Positions 1 through 9,021 of a DNA stretch of 64,000 nucleotides are shown piece after piece (the first letter of the stretch is position 1; each line of letters starts with the position of its first letter). The position numbers were made by a program, and so were the translations under genes. A model generated the notes under the pieces. That model saw only the letters and a list, made by a program, of their open reading frames with translations, ran no database searches and was not told the DNA's origin. The DNA comes from Clostridiales bacterium (GTDB lineage Bacteria; Bacillota; Clostridia; Oscillospirales; CAG-272), in the NCBI GenBank assembly GCA_022791685.1, contig JAAVZO010000021.1:62001-126000 (forward strand), written 5' to 3'.

Positions 1-1
1 A

Positions 2-445
2 ACCGAGGTTTACGCGAAGTGCTCTAAGCCAAAGCTGGAGCTGCACGCAATTGAGGGCTTGTCTCCACTTGAATGGATTTCAGAGCCATATGAAGGTATC
101 GGCGGGGTATGGTATGCCGAGGGAGTTGAGCTTCCGACGCTCGAAACCTTTGACGCTGACATAATGTATATCTGCGTTGAAAAATCAATTACCGTCGCGC
201 TTGGTGTCGTTGAAGATAAGTCAGATATCGACGCGATCATTTCTGCATTTACAAACGGCGAGCCGTGCAGTATTGTAAACTCAGGCTCATCTTATAAGCT
301 CAAATTCGCGTCAGCGAAATATCCCGGGATATATTATAATCTGTTATATATCGAGGGCGACGATGGAAATCAGTATATCTACGACCGCACAACTCAGACC
401 TGCGTCAACGTCGGCGACGTAATGCTGAAATACCTCGAAAGATGA
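2..445 (+). CDS. Hypothetical protein, 5' end outside window
   Basis: The frame is open from the first complete codon at position 2 to the TGA at 443-445, so this is the C-terminal 147 residues of a longer protein. No family is recognised. The visible part has no membrane segment and looks like a soluble alpha/beta fold; it ends in GDVMLKYLER. The stop overlaps the rimI start by 4 bases (ATGA), so the two genes are probably translated together. In many Firmicutes tsaB and tsaE precede rimI and tsaD, but this sequence does not resemble TsaB. Confidence 0.6.
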   Translation, partial: TEVYAKCSKPKLELHAIEGLSPLEWISEPYEGIGGVWYAEGVELPTLETFDADIMYICVEKSITVALGVVEDKSDIDAIISAFTNGEPCSIVNSGSSYKLKFASAKYPGIYYNLLYIEGDDGNQYIYDRTTQTCVNVGDVMLKYLER

Positions 446-885
446 GTGACCGCAGCTTTACTGTACGCAGAGCAGCCGTGCCGGATATCCCGTCACTATG
501 CGCGCTTGAAATAGAATGTTTCTCTCAGCCTTGGAGCGAAAAAAGCTTTGAAGATTTCTTCACAGTTGAATATTCGGTGGCATATGCGGCCGAGCTTGAC
601 GGAAAAATCGTCGGGTATGTGGGCATGTATCTTTCATTCGGCGACGGCGAGATAACAAATATTGCCGTCACCCATGAATGCCGTCGGATGGGAATTGCCA
701 CTGCGCTGATTGACGCGCTCCGTCATACCGATGGAGTTGAGCGATTACTATTAGAGGTGCGAGTCTCAAATGAAGGGGCACGACGACTGTATTCTGGATA
801 TGGATTTAAAGAGGATGGTATCCGACGCGGATTTTATTCTAATCCACGTGAAGACGCAGTACTTATGAGTCTTAGTTTAATTTAA
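442..885 (+). CDS. rimI: Ribosomal protein bS18-alanine N-acetyltransferase
   Basis: A GNAT-fold protein of 147 aa, the usual RimI length. RimI transfers acetyl from acetyl-CoA to the N-terminal alanine of ribosomal protein S18. The acetyl-CoA pyrophosphate loop is visible as RRMGIA (residues 81-86) after the beta4 strand ITNIAV, and the C-terminal part has the expected VSNEGARRLYSGYGF segment (about 108-122). The start overlaps the previous stop and tsaD begins 12 bases downstream. Linkage to tsaD is the main reason for choosing RimI over a generic GNAT. Confidence 0.88.
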   Translation: MSDRSFTVRRAAVPDIPSLCALEIECFSQPWSEKSFEDFFTVEYSVAYAAELDGKIVGYVGMYLSFGDGEITNIAVTHECRRMGIATALIDALRHTDGVERLLLEVRVSNEGARRLYSGYGFKEDGIRRGFYSNPREDAVLMSLSLI

Positions 886-897
886 AAAGGTTTTTAT

Positions 898-1905
898 ATG
901 TTAATTCTATCTTTTGAAAGCTCCTGCGATGAAACCTCAGCCGCAGTCTGCGAATTTGATGAAAATAAAAAGCAGATACGCTCAAATATTATTGCGTCGC
1001 AGATAGAAACTCACAAGCTTTATGGCGGAGTGGTACCGGAAATAGCCAGCCGGGCACACTGCGACGCTATTACAAATATCACCTATGAAGCGCTCGATAC
1101 TGCCGGAGTTACGCTTGCCGATATTGACGCTATTGCCGTGACAAATACGCCCGGACTTATCGGTGCATTGCTTGTCGGAGTGAGCTTCGCGAAATCGCTC
1201 GCGATAGCAAACAACATACCGCTTGTTCCGGTAAATCACATAAAGGGGCACACCGCTGCAAATTATTTCGTACACCCTGATTTGAAGCCTCCATTTTTAG
1301 CACTTGTAGCGTCTGGAGGACATACATCTTTGATACGTGTTGATGATTACACGACATATACGACCATCGGAAGAACGCGCGACGACGCTATCGGAGAAGC
1401 CTTCGATAAGGTCGGGCGAGTCATGGGGTTACCATATCCCGGCGGCGCTGAGATGGACAGACTCGCTTCGATAGGAAACCCGAATGCGATAAAATTTCCG
1501 TCAGCCGCTGTAGTCGGAGATAATCTTGACTTTTCATTCAGCGGACTGAAAACAGCGGTAATAAACCATCTTCACAACTGTGACCAAAAAGGCGAAAGCT
1601 ACGTAAAAGAGGACATCGCAGCGTCGTTTACGAAAACAGTTATCAGTTCGGTGACAAAGAAGCTCGAAATGGCATATGAAGCTACTGGACTTGATAAAAT
1701 TGTAATAGCTGGCGGAGTGTCTGCAAATTCGCACTTGCGCGCCGCACTTGAGGAATTCTGTAACAAACGGCAGATACATTTCTATATGCCCCCGCTCAGT
1801 TTATGCGGCGATAATGCGGCTATGATCGCAGCTCAGGGATATTACGAATATTTAGCTGGTGTGCGTGGTGATTCAGCATTGAATGCAAAGGCAAGCGGAC
1901 AATGA
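898..1905 (+). CDS. tsaD: tRNA N6-adenosine threonylcarbamoyltransferase TsaD
   Basis: TsaD moves the threonylcarbamoyl group onto A37 of ANN-decoding tRNAs (t6A), working with TsaB and TsaE. The 335-aa protein shows the ASKHA-fold signatures: SFESSCDETSAAV at the N-terminus, the metal-binding NHIKGH (His114 and His118), VASGGHTSLI (about 138-146), GGVSANSHLR and CGDNAAMIA near the C-terminus. The ATG follows AAAGG with normal spacing. It ends the rimI operon, and a 326-bp non-coding stretch follows. No key residue is missing. Confidence 0.95.
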   Translation: MLILSFESSCDETSAAVCEFDENKKQIRSNIIASQIETHKLYGGVVPEIASRAHCDAITNITYEALDTAGVTLADIDAIAVTNTPGLIGALLVGVSFAKSLAIANNIPLVPVNHIKGHTAANYFVHPDLKPPFLALVASGGHTSLIRVDDYTTYTTIGRTRDDAIGEAFDKVGRVMGLPYPGGAEMDRLASIGNPNAIKFPSAAVVGDNLDFSFSGLKTAVINHLHNCDQKGESYVKEDIAASFTKTVISSVTKKLEMAYEATGLDKIVIAGGVSANSHLRAALEEFCNKRQIHFYMPPLSLCGDNAAMIAAQGYYEYLAGVRGDSALNAKASGQ

Positions 1906-2231
1906 GTATCGTCGCTCTTGTACTATGTCAATCTTATACAAGTTTACACAAAATTCGACTTTATCTGTCAAATCTGTTGAAAAGTCTAACACCTTTTTCA
2001 ACAGCCTGTGGAAATCCCATGTGAAAATATGTTCTTAAAGTCAAAAATACGCTTTTAAAGCCAATATTCGTCAAGATTCGCAGAATTATTCGCTTATTAG
2101 CTGTGGAAAAGCCCGTTGAAAATGTGGAATAAGTGTCAGATATATAAGCATATTCAACATTTCCATAGTTTAGTACAAGAAGTTAGCTTCAATAAGCGTA
2201 TACTTAACATCTTAAAAGGCATATCAACAAT
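1906..2231. other. Intergenic region with DnaA-box-like repeats
   Basis: A 326-bp AT-rich gap with no credible ORF. It holds three TGTGGAA-type nonamers on the plus strand: TGTGGAAAT (2007-2015), TGTGGAAAA (2102-2110) and TGTGGAATA (2123-2131). Their reverse complements resemble the DnaA box TTATCCACA. Several TTGAAAA/TTTTCAAC words lie between them. TGTGGAAAA is one mismatch from consensus and the others are weaker. No terminator is visible for tsaD. Confidence 0.45.
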
Positions 2232-3020
2232 ATGAAACAAACTGAATATATAACAGAATACTACAATAATTACGACGAAGATGCCCGACTTGAGTCAAAG
2301 CACGGTCAAGTCGAGTTTCTGACTACCATGCGTTATATCGAGAAATATCTGCGACCCAACTCAAAGATAATCGAGATCGGCGCAGGTACTGGAAGATACA
2401 GTCATACGCTTGCAAATATGGGCTATCACGTCGATGCAGTTGAGTTGGTCGAACACAACATCGAAATATTCAAACAGCACACAAGGCCCAACGAACCGGT
2501 TACCATAGTGCAGGGCAATGCGCTGTCGCTCGACGGATTTGAAGATAACACATACGATATTACGCTTCTGCTTGGTCCAATGTATCATTTATTTGACACT
2601 GAAAGCCAACAAAAGGCACTGTCGGAAGCGATACGCGTTACTAAACCAAACGGCATTATATTCGCCGCCTACTGCAACAATGACGCTACTATCGTTCAGT
2701 TCTGCTTTGGGCGCAGATATCTTGAAAATGAGCACTATAAGGCGCTTATCGACCCGGTCACATTTAAAGCAGCACAATTTCCCTCGCAGCCATTTTCGCT
2801 CTATCGCCGTGAAGATATAGACACACTAATGTCAATTTTTGATGTGTCGCGTCTGCATTATATAGGCACGGATATGGCGACTAACTTTATGCGCGAGGAA
2901 ATCGACAGCATGAGCGAGGAACTTTTCGAGACCTATCTTCGCTATCACTTTTCGATATGCGAGCGCGCGGATATGGTCGGAGCTACTCACCATATGCTCG
3001 ATGTATTCCGCAAAAACTGA
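2232..3020 (+). CDS. Class I SAM-dependent methyltransferase
   Basis: A 262-aa Rossmann-like methyltransferase. Motif I is clear as IIEIGAGTGRYSHTL (residues 46-60), with the acidic ribose-binding residue at DAVELVEHN (about 68-76) and a post-I/II region ending in DITLLLGPMYHLF. The substrate cannot be read from the sequence; relatives methylate small molecules or are unassigned. The gene stands alone between the tsaD gap and the dehydrogenase gene. AAAAGG precedes the start at reasonable spacing. Confidence 0.8.
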   Translation: MKQTEYITEYYNNYDEDARLESKHGQVEFLTTMRYIEKYLRPNSKIIEIGAGTGRYSHTLANMGYHVDAVELVEHNIEIFKQHTRPNEPVTIVQGNALSLDGFEDNTYDITLLLGPMYHLFDTESQQKALSEAIRVTKPNGIIFAAYCNNDATIVQFCFGRRYLENEHYKALIDPVTFKAAQFPSQPFSLYRREDIDTLMSIFDVSRLHYIGTDMATNFMREEIDSMSEELFETYLRYHFSICERADMVGATHHMLDVFRKN

Positions 3021-3072
3021 GCTTATACTTAATACAGTTAAAATTTTATTTATATAAATGGAGAATTCTATA

Positions 3073-4242
3073 ATGAACAACTATGAAGAAAACATCTCTG
3101 CTGCACTGAAGCAGTTTGAAAAGGTTCTGCGCGGTCAGCTGGAGCGCGTCGAAAAAATCAACGCCACGAAGGATTTCGTTGATTACTCCGCGCTTCCGAC
3201 CATCACTATTGGTATCTGCGGCGGCGACGGTATCGGTCCGATCATCACCAAGGCTTCGCAGAATGTACTCGAATACCTCCTCGCTGACGAAGTAAAGGCA
3301 GGAAAGATAAAGTTCAAAGTCATCGACGGACTCACCATCGAGAACCGTGCAGCCTGCATGAAGGCTATTCCGGATGACGTAATGGACGAGCTTTACAAGT
3401 GCGACGTTATCCTCAAAGGTCCGACCACCACTCCGCGTGCCGGCGATCCGTGGCCGAATATCGAGTCAGCTAACGTTGCTATGCGTAAAAATCTTGACCT
3501 TTTCGCAAACGTTCGTCCTGTTAAGGTTCCAGACAAGGGAATCGACTGGACCTTCTTCCGTGAAAACACCGAGGGAAGCTATGCAGTCGGAAGTCAGGGT
3601 GTAAACGTCACCGACGACCTTGCAGTAGATTTCTGCGTAACCACCACTGAGGGAACAAACCGTATTGCTCGCCTCGCATTTGATTACGCGCGCAAAAACA
3701 AGAAAAACCGTGTTTCGGTCGTAACTAAGGCTAACATAATCAAGACCACCGACGGAAAGTTCCTGCGTATCTGCGAAGAGATCGCTAAGGAATATCCTGA
3801 AATCACAACTGATGAGTGGTTTATTGATATCATGACAGCGAAGCTCGTCGACGAGAAACGCCGCACAGACTTTAAGGTATTCATTCTTCCGAACCTGTAT
3901 GGAGATATCATCACCGACGAGGCTGCTGAATTCCAGGGCGGCGTAGGTACTGCCGGCTCGGCTAACATTGGTAAGAAGTACGCAATGTTCGAAGCTATTC
4001 ATGGCTCCGCACCGCGTATGATCAAAGAAGGACGCGGCAAGTACGCAGATCCTTGCTCAATGCTTCGCGCTACCGTACTGCTGCTGTCACATATCGGATA
4101 TCAGACTGAAGCAGACAAGCTTGAGCGTGCGCTTGATATTTGTATGTTCGAGGATAAGAAGTATGTCATCACTGGACGTGATACCGGCGCTACCTGCGAT
4201 GAATTCGCAGCGTATGTAATGGATACGATCCGCGGACTCTAA
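3073..4242 (+). CDS. Isocitrate/isopropylmalate dehydrogenase family enzyme (probable isocitrate dehydrogenase)
   Basis: A metal-dependent decarboxylating dehydrogenase of 389 aa. Family motifs in order: the nucleotide-proximal GICGGDGIGP (about 47-56), the substrate loop NIESANVAMRKNLDLFANVRPV, RENTEGSYA, the catalytic K in VTKANIIK, the metal-binding PNLYGDIITDEAAE and the cofactor loop FEAIHGSAPRM. I place the start at 3073 because GGAG at 3060-3063 is spaced for it; the in-frame ATG at 3058 has no ribosome binding site. Isocitrate is the most likely substrate, making 2-oxoglutarate for glutamate synthesis, but 3-isopropylmalate or homoisocitrate are not excluded. Codon use is strongly biased, which suggests high expression. 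Confidence 0.82.
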   Translation: MNNYEENISAALKQFEKVLRGQLERVEKINATKDFVDYSALPTITIGICGGDGIGPIITKASQNVLEYLLADEVKAGKIKFKVIDGLTIENRAACMKAIPDDVMDELYKCDVILKGPTTTPRAGDPWPNIESANVAMRKNLDLFANVRPVKVPDKGIDWTFFRENTEGSYAVGSQGVNVTDDLAVDFCVTTTEGTNRIARLAFDYARKNKKNRVSVVTKANIIKTTDGKFLRICEEIAKEYPEITTDEWFIDIMTAKLVDEKRRTDFKVFILPNLYGDIITDEAAEFQGGVGTAGSANIGKKYAMFEAIHGSAPRMIKEGRGKYADPCSMLRATVLLLSHIGYQTEADKLERALDICMFEDKKYVITGRDTGATCDEFAAYVMDTIRGL

Positions 4243-4260
4243 TATATAAAAAATGACTAT

Positions 4261-4286
4261 GCCGCGCCGATTTATATCGGCGCGGC
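4261..4286 (+). terminator. GC-rich hairpin after the dehydrogenase gene
   Basis: A perfect 11-bp stem (4261-4271 with 4276-4286) and a TTAT loop lie 18 bases after the dehydrogenase stop. No T-run follows on the plus strand, so termination may be inefficient or the hairpin may only stabilise the 3' end. Confidence 0.55.
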
Positions 4287-4350
4287 AGCAGATAATAGAT
4301 AATAATATAAATCAAATTTCTAAACATCTCAGAAAAGGATGGGCATATCC

Positions 4351-5037
4351 ATGAAAACCGAAAACAGCCGGAATGAATATTCACGCAGGATATCGCGTGA
4401 AGACGTATCTCCGGCCGTTATAAAGCGGCTTCCGCGATATTTCCGATATCTGCGTGAGCTGCTGCGAAACGACATACTGCGTATTTCATCCGGGGAGCTG
4501 TCTAAGCTCATGCACGTGACCGCGTCACAGATACGGCAGGATCTCAACTGCTTCGGCGGTTTTGGTCAGCAGGGCTATGGCTATAATGTTAAATATCTTT
4601 ACGGCAAAATAAGCGATATACTTGGCGTTACGCAAAATTACAACGCAATTATAATTGGCGCAGGCAACCTCGGAAGTGCGCTTGCATCGAGTCCGATTTT
4701 TGAAAAACGAGGTGTGCGCCTTACCGCGTTGTTTGATGTGAATCCCGAAATCGTTGGCAGAAATATATCCGGATATACTGTTCAGCCGATGGATACACTC
4801 GAAAATTACATATCCGAAAACACCGTAAATATCGCCGTACTGACTATGCCTAAGGAAGTAGTGCGTGAAACGGCCGAACGGCTCGCCGTACTCGGAGTAA
4901 ATGGTATATGGAATTTTGCAAGCACAGAGATCGAACTTCCAGAGCAGAATGTTGTAGTACAAAACGTACATATGGGAGACTCGCTTATGACATTGTGCTA
5001 TGAGCTTGCAAAACGCAGTGAGGAAAGCCGCGAATGA
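4351..5037 (+). CDS. rex: Redox-sensing transcriptional repressor Rex
   Basis: Rex represses fermentation and NADH-linked genes and releases DNA when NADH/NAD+ rises. The 228-aa protein has an N-terminal winged helix (about 20-85; PRYFRYLRELL then SSGELSKLM and SQIRQDLNCFGGFGQQGYGY) and a Rossmann domain with GAGNLG (103-108), followed by the swapped C-terminal helix. I chose the ATG at 4351 because AAAAGG (4333-4338) is spaced for it; the ATG at 4339 lies on top of that site. It overlaps the next gene by 4 bases. I found no convincing Rex operator of the TTGTTAA-N4-TTAACAA type in the window. Confidence 0.93.
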   Translation: MKTENSRNEYSRRISREDVSPAVIKRLPRYFRYLRELLRNDILRISSGELSKLMHVTASQIRQDLNCFGGFGQQGYGYNVKYLYGKISDILGVTQNYNAIIIGAGNLGSALASSPIFEKRGVRLTALFDVNPEIVGRNISGYTVQPMDTLENYISENTVNIAVLTMPKEVVRETAERLAVLGVNGIWNFASTEIELPEQNVVVQNVHMGDSLMTLCYELAKRSEESRE

Positions 5038-6140
5038 GCAAATGCATGAAGCTTGATTACGGAAGCAGTGTACTGTCGCTTCCCAAGGAACGACTTCTTA
5101 CTGCAATTCCTGAAGCGAGTGGATTCGACCTCAAAGTTCTTATACTAATTGCTTCAAATGAATCGCTGAGAAGTGATTACGATTCCTGCTGCAATGAAAT
5201 ATGCAAACAACTCGATTGCACCAAAAGTGCGCTTGAAAAGTCAATTTCATTCTGGTGTGAAGCAAGTATTTTATCATGCGGCGACAGCCCTAAAACTACG
5301 GCAGCTCACCCAGCTGCACCGATAGTAAATACAGAACCGAAGATTGAAGCCACGCCAACAAACGATACAGCTAAAGCCAACGCTGATAAGTCAAAATCTG
5401 AACCGGAGTCAGAGAAAAACAGTTCAGAACCGGAAAAGAAGTCCAAAGTTCTTATGGCGCAGCAGCTTCCAAGCTACAGCGAGAGCACTTGTGCAGATAT
5501 TATTGAAAATACACCTGAGCTTTCCGACGTAATAAATATGTGCCAGCAGATAATGGGCAAGATCTTCACTCCGGCAGATACTGCGGTAGTCGTATCATTG
5601 TACGACCACCTCGGGCTCAGCGGCGAATATATCGTAAGCTTGTTTAATTATTGCTGCGTCAACAACGGCAAAAAGGCGATACGATATATCGAAAAAACCG
5701 CGCTCAATCTCTTTGATGAAGGTATCGACAGTTTTGATGCGTTTAATGAATATTTAAAAAGGCAAGAGGAGCGCAAGGGCGCGATTCCCGAAATACGAAA
5801 AATGCTCGGTCTGGGCTCGCGTGAGCTCACTCCAAAGGAAACTAAAACCTTCGAATGCTGGCTTGACAAGTGGAACTACAGCATGGCAATAATCCGGCGT
5901 GCATGGGAAATAACCATAGGCAACATAAAGGAGCCGTCCATATCATATATGGACAAGGTACTCGGCAACTGGCACAAATCCGGGTTTACAACACTTGAAG
6001 ATATCGAAGCTGCTGAAGAAAAATATAAGAAAAACAAGCAAAACCCAGCACACAGCACACAGACAGTAAATGGTACCGAATCCGGCTTCCAAACAGATGA
6101 ATTTTTTGAAGCCGCACTTCGACGCAGCTATAAGGAATAA
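5034..6140 (+). CDS. dnaD: DnaD-domain replication initiation protein
   Basis: A 368-aa DnaD/DnaB-like primosomal protein. The N-terminal winged-helix-like domain (about 1-80) is followed by a charged, low-complexity Lys/Glu/Ser/Pro linker (about 85-140). Two DnaD-type helical modules follow: one from about 155 to 245 with MCQQIMGKIFTPAD, and one from about 265 to 335 with ELTPKETKTFECWLDKWNYS and the YMDKVLGNW motif. Such proteins remodel oriC and help load the helicase. It overlaps rex by 4 bases and is followed after 48 bases by a DnaI-like ATPase, a common Firmicute arrangement. Confidence 0.88.
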   Translation: MSKCMKLDYGSSVLSLPKERLLTAIPEASGFDLKVLILIASNESLRSDYDSCCNEICKQLDCTKSALEKSISFWCEASILSCGDSPKTTAAHPAAPIVNTEPKIEATPTNDTAKANADKSKSEPESEKNSSEPEKKSKVLMAQQLPSYSESTCADIIENTPELSDVINMCQQIMGKIFTPADTAVVVSLYDHLGLSGEYIVSLFNYCCVNNGKKAIRYIEKTALNLFDEGIDSFDAFNEYLKRQEERKGAIPEIRKMLGLGSRELTPKETKTFECWLDKWNYSMAIIRRAWEITIGNIKEPSISYMDKVLGNWHKSGFTTLEDIEAAEEKYKKNKQNPAHSTQTVNGTESGFQTDEFFEAALRRSYKE

Positions 6141-6188
6141 CCATAAAATGCGCAATCTCGCGTTTTTGAGAAAGGGATGGTCATATAA

Positions 6189-7166
6189 ATGAGCTATAAC
6201 CGAGAAAATTATATAAGAATACGCGAGGAATTCGAGAAGCGCAATCTGCGTGCCAGACAGGAAGCCGACCGCCGTACGGAAGAATTGCACGCAAAGCTTC
6301 CCGATGTAGCAATTATTGACAGGGAACTATCGATGACCGGAGTGCGGATATTTGCGGAATCGATGAACGGCAAGGCTGGACTTGATGAGCGGATCGCAAA
6401 GCTGCGACGTGAAAATGAAGAAGCACGGAAAATACGTGCAAAGATACTTGAAGACCACGGATATCCAGCGGATTACTCGTCAGTGAAATATGCTTGTGAT
6501 AAGTGCAGCGACACTGGTTTTATCGGAAGTCAGATGTGCGATTGTATGCGCCGCGAGCTTATAATGGCTGGATACGAGAGCTCAGGAATAGGCAATCTGA
6601 TACGTACCCAGAGCTTTGAGACCTTTGATCTCAATTATTACCGCCAAACCCCTGAACAGCATGATAGAATGGCTCTAACGCTTGAAAAATGCAAGCAGTT
6701 CGCATATAATTTTGAAGCTGGCAGCGGAAAGAATCTGCTGTTATGCGGCACTACCGGACTTGGCAAGACACATATGTCGACCTCAATCGCAAAGGTAGTT
6801 ATCGAGCGAGGATTTGATGTCGTGTATGATACCGCACAAAATTTTCTGTCTGACTTCGAGTACGAACGCTTCGGACGCTCGACTGGAGACAGCTCAGAAT
6901 CACGAACACAGAAGTATTTCAACTGCGACCTTTTAATAATCGACGACCTTGGATCTGAGGTGTCGAACCAATTTACGATATCTTGCTTCTATAATGTAAT
7001 AAACACAAGAATAAATTCTGGACGTTCGATGATACTAAACACAAATCTGCGCGAAAAAGACATCCGTGAGCGTTACAACGACCGTATAACAAGCCGTCTG
7101 TTCGGTGAGTTTAATATATTCTTATTCTTCGGAAAAGATATACGCGAACAAAAAACACAGGAATAA
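6189..7166 (+). CDS. DnaI/DnaC-like helicase-loader ATPase
   Basis: A 325-aa AAA+ ATPase. A coiled, charged N-terminal helicase-binding region (about 1-95) precedes a four-Cys zinc site (Cys103, 106, 117, 119 in CDKCSDTG and MCDCM), as in clostridial DnaI/DnaC loaders. Walker A is CGTTGLGKT (187-195), Walker B is LLIIDDLGSE (about 246-255), sensor I is MILNTNL, and an arginine-finger region ITSRLFG follows. An IstB-type transposition helper is the alternative, but there is no transposase and the gene follows dnaD, so helicase loading is preferred. AAAGG precedes the start and a hairpin terminator follows. Confidence 0.87.
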   Translation: MSYNRENYIRIREEFEKRNLRARQEADRRTEELHAKLPDVAIIDRELSMTGVRIFAESMNGKAGLDERIAKLRRENEEARKIRAKILEDHGYPADYSSVKYACDKCSDTGFIGSQMCDCMRRELIMAGYESSGIGNLIRTQSFETFDLNYYRQTPEQHDRMALTLEKCKQFAYNFEAGSGKNLLLCGTTGLGKTHMSTSIAKVVIERGFDVVYDTAQNFLSDFEYERFGRSTGDSSESRTQKYFNCDLLIIDDLGSEVSNQFTISCFYNVINTRINSGRSMILNTNLREKDIRERYNDRITSRLFGEFNIFLFFGKDIREQKTQE

Positions 7167-7170
7167 AATA

Positions 7171-7197
7171 ATGGCTGTCATTTGACAGCCATATTTT
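7171..7197. terminator. Intrinsic terminator between convergent genes
   Basis: A perfect 10-bp stem ATGGCTGTCA / TGACAGCCAT (7171-7180 and 7183-7192) is followed by ATTTTT on the plus strand. It ends the rex-dnaD-loader operon and, since A residues precede the stem, may also stop the convergent DMT gene. Confidence 0.85.
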
Positions 7198-8096
7198 TAT
7201 GCCTTTTTCTTTGTATGAATACATTCGCAGAAAAGCGCGCCTCCGATAATCATAACCACACCCAAAGTACGCGTCAATGTCAGATTCTCGCCAAGGAATA
7301 TTACCGAAAATATAACCGCTGACAAAGGCTCTAAGTAGCCGCACACCGCCGCAGTCTGCATAGGGAGCCGACCGATCGAAGAAAAGTATAAGTAGCATCC
7401 AAGTCCGGTATTGACCATGCCAAGCAGCAGCATCCACAATATACCGTCAAATCCAAGCTTAATAGATTCCGCAAATCCGCCGCTTATAAAAGCTCTCGAC
7501 AACACAAATACAGCTACCGTCAGAAAGCTCACACATAACTGTACAAGTGAATTTTCCATACCAGTTATATTCTTCGCTCTTCGATTGGTCGTCACCATGA
7601 CCGCATACATAATCGCTGACGCTCCGCCAAGTATAAATCCTAATACACCTCCGCCAGTATCAATACTGCCATTTACAAGCACGATTCCTACAAATACAAC
7701 AGCAAATCCACAGAGCTTGCTCCATGTCAGACGCTCGCCGTACAAAAGCGGAGACAAAGCCATTACAATTACAGGTCCGCAGTAATAGAGCAGGGAAGCC
7801 GTACTTACTCCGATCTGCGCGTATGCTTCATACAATAACATCCAGCTGATTCCCATAGCTATACCGGAGATGATTATGTATATAAGATCCTTCGGATATT
7901 TTGTAAATGTAAATTTGTGACCACTGACAACAAATAAAAGTATAAGCAGTAAGCTGCCTATCAGCGTTCTCAGCAGCACAATAGATACACTCGAAAGTGA
8001 AATTTTATCTGCAACGATACCGTTAGAACCGAATAATAACAGCGATACGATATACATTATCAGTGCAGATATTGAATATGGCATTTTATTTTTCAT
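7197..8096 (-). CDS. DMT-superfamily transporter, EamA type
   Basis: A 299-aa membrane protein with about ten hydrophobic helices arranged as two EamA repeats (about 1-140 and 150-290), typical of drug/metabolite exporters. The substrate is unknown; amino acids or related metabolites are common in the family. I set the start at 8096 (MKNKMPYS), since GGAG lies just upstream inside the end of proB; a longer frame to 8138 has no ribosome site. It overlaps the proB stop by 11 bases, so it is probably co-transcribed and perhaps moves a metabolite related to proline or glutamate, which is inference only. Confidence 0.85.
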   Translation of the reverse strand: MKNKMPYSISALIMYIVSLLLFGSNGIVADKISLSSVSIVLLRTLIGSLLLILLFVVSGHKFTFTKYPKDLIYIIISGIAMGISWMLLYEAYAQIGVSTASLLYYCGPVIVMALSPLLYGERLTWSKLCGFAVVFVGIVLVNGSIDTGGGVLGFILGGASAIMYAVMVTTNRRAKNITGMENSLVQLCVSFLTVAVFVLSRAFISGGFAESIKLGFDGILWMLLLGMVNTGLGCYLYFSSIGRLPMQTAAVCGYLEPLSAVIFSVIFLGENLTLTRTLGVVMIIGGALFCECIHTKKKA

Positions 8097-8892
8097 TTCT
8101 GTCTCCGACAAACAATGTGCCAATAGCTTCACCATCAACTATTCTATATATCAAATCTGGATCATCACCACGACATATGGTTGCATCTATTCCGTTCGAT
8201 ATAGCCAACTCAGCCAAGCGCAGCTTAGTAATCATTCCACCGCGTCCACGATTCGTTCCAGCGCCGCCAGCCAGCGCTTTTATATCATTGTCAACATTAT
8301 ATATCCGTTCAATCAGCCGAGCGTCCGGATATATATGCGGGTCGCGGTCATATAGTCCGTCAACGTCGGATAATATTATCAGCCGCGATGCCTTACACAT
8401 AACGGCGACTATCGCTGACAGCATATCATTATCTCCAAACAACCGCTCCGGTGACTCGATTTCATCATAGCCCACTGAGTCGTTTTCATTCACTATCGGA
8501 ATAATGCCATCTATTAGCAGAGATTCAAATGTGTTTATAAGATTCTGCTTTTTATTATCATCGGCTATATCCTCAGCAGTCAGCAATATTTGAGCTATAG
8601 TTTTACCATACTCGCTGAAAAATTTGTCATACAAATAAATAAGTCTACACTGTCCGACTGCCGCAGCAGCCTGCTTCTTTCCAAGACTATTCAGATCAGC
8701 TTTATATCCGAGCAGACTTTTACCCTGCGCGATAGCGCCCGACGATACAAGAATCATTTCATATCCTTTACCGACAAGGTCAGTTAATACACGCGCAATT
8801 CGATCAAACAGTCGAAGATCGCTTTCACCTGACTCACTTGTAAGTGTAGACGTTCCGACCTTGACTACTATTCTGTTATGTTTAATATCCAT
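8086..8892 (-). CDS. proB: Glutamate 5-kinase (first copy, no PUA domain)
   Basis: An amino-acid-kinase fold protein of 268 aa that phosphorylates the gamma-carboxylate of glutamate, the first step of proline synthesis. Motifs: VVKVGTSTLT at the N-terminus, LVSSGAIAQGK, the glutamate-binding NENDSV, FGDNDMLSA, and GRGGMITK. The C-terminal PUA domain of the E. coli enzyme is absent. Compared with the second copy at 24033-24824 it carries a short insertion (SPERL) before FGDND. No proA or proC lies nearby. It is divergent from a LysR gene and overlaps the downstream exporter gene. Confidence 0.9.
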   Translation of the reverse strand: MDIKHNRIVVKVGTSTLTSESGESDLRLFDRIARVLTDLVGKGYEMILVSSGAIAQGKSLLGYKADLNSLGKKQAAAAVGQCRLIYLYDKFFSEYGKTIAQILLTAEDIADDNKKQNLINTFESLLIDGIIPIVNENDSVGYDEIESPERLFGDNDMLSAIVAVMCKASRLIILSDVDGLYDRDPHIYPDARLIERIYNVDNDIKALAGGAGTNRGRGGMITKLRLAELAISNGIDATICRGDDPDLIYRIVDGEAIGTLFVGDRNEK

Positions 8893-8922
8893 TTTATTTT
8901 ATCCTCACTTTTCAATTTGGTA

Positions 8923-8951
8923 TTGACAAATCGTCAATAATATTATATCAT
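8923..8951 (+). promoter_or_regulatory. Promoter for the LysR gene with overlapping palindrome
   Basis: TTGACA (8923-8928), a 17-bp spacer and TATCAT (8946-8951) form a good sigma-A promoter pointing at the LysR gene. The -35 element lies in the palindrome ATTGAC-N5-GTCAAT (8922-8938), a plausible operator controlling both this promoter and the divergent proB-exporter operon. Confidence 0.7.
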
Positions 8952-9021
8952 ATTTATATCAATAACAAAAGCGGATATTTATCATACTATACATTACAAA
9001 ATATCATGAAAGGCGATTATT

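Noticed and set aside
6189..7166. IstB-type transposition helper
   Set aside because: The zinc-binding cysteines and the dnaD neighbour favour a helicase loader; no transposase or terminal repeats are present.
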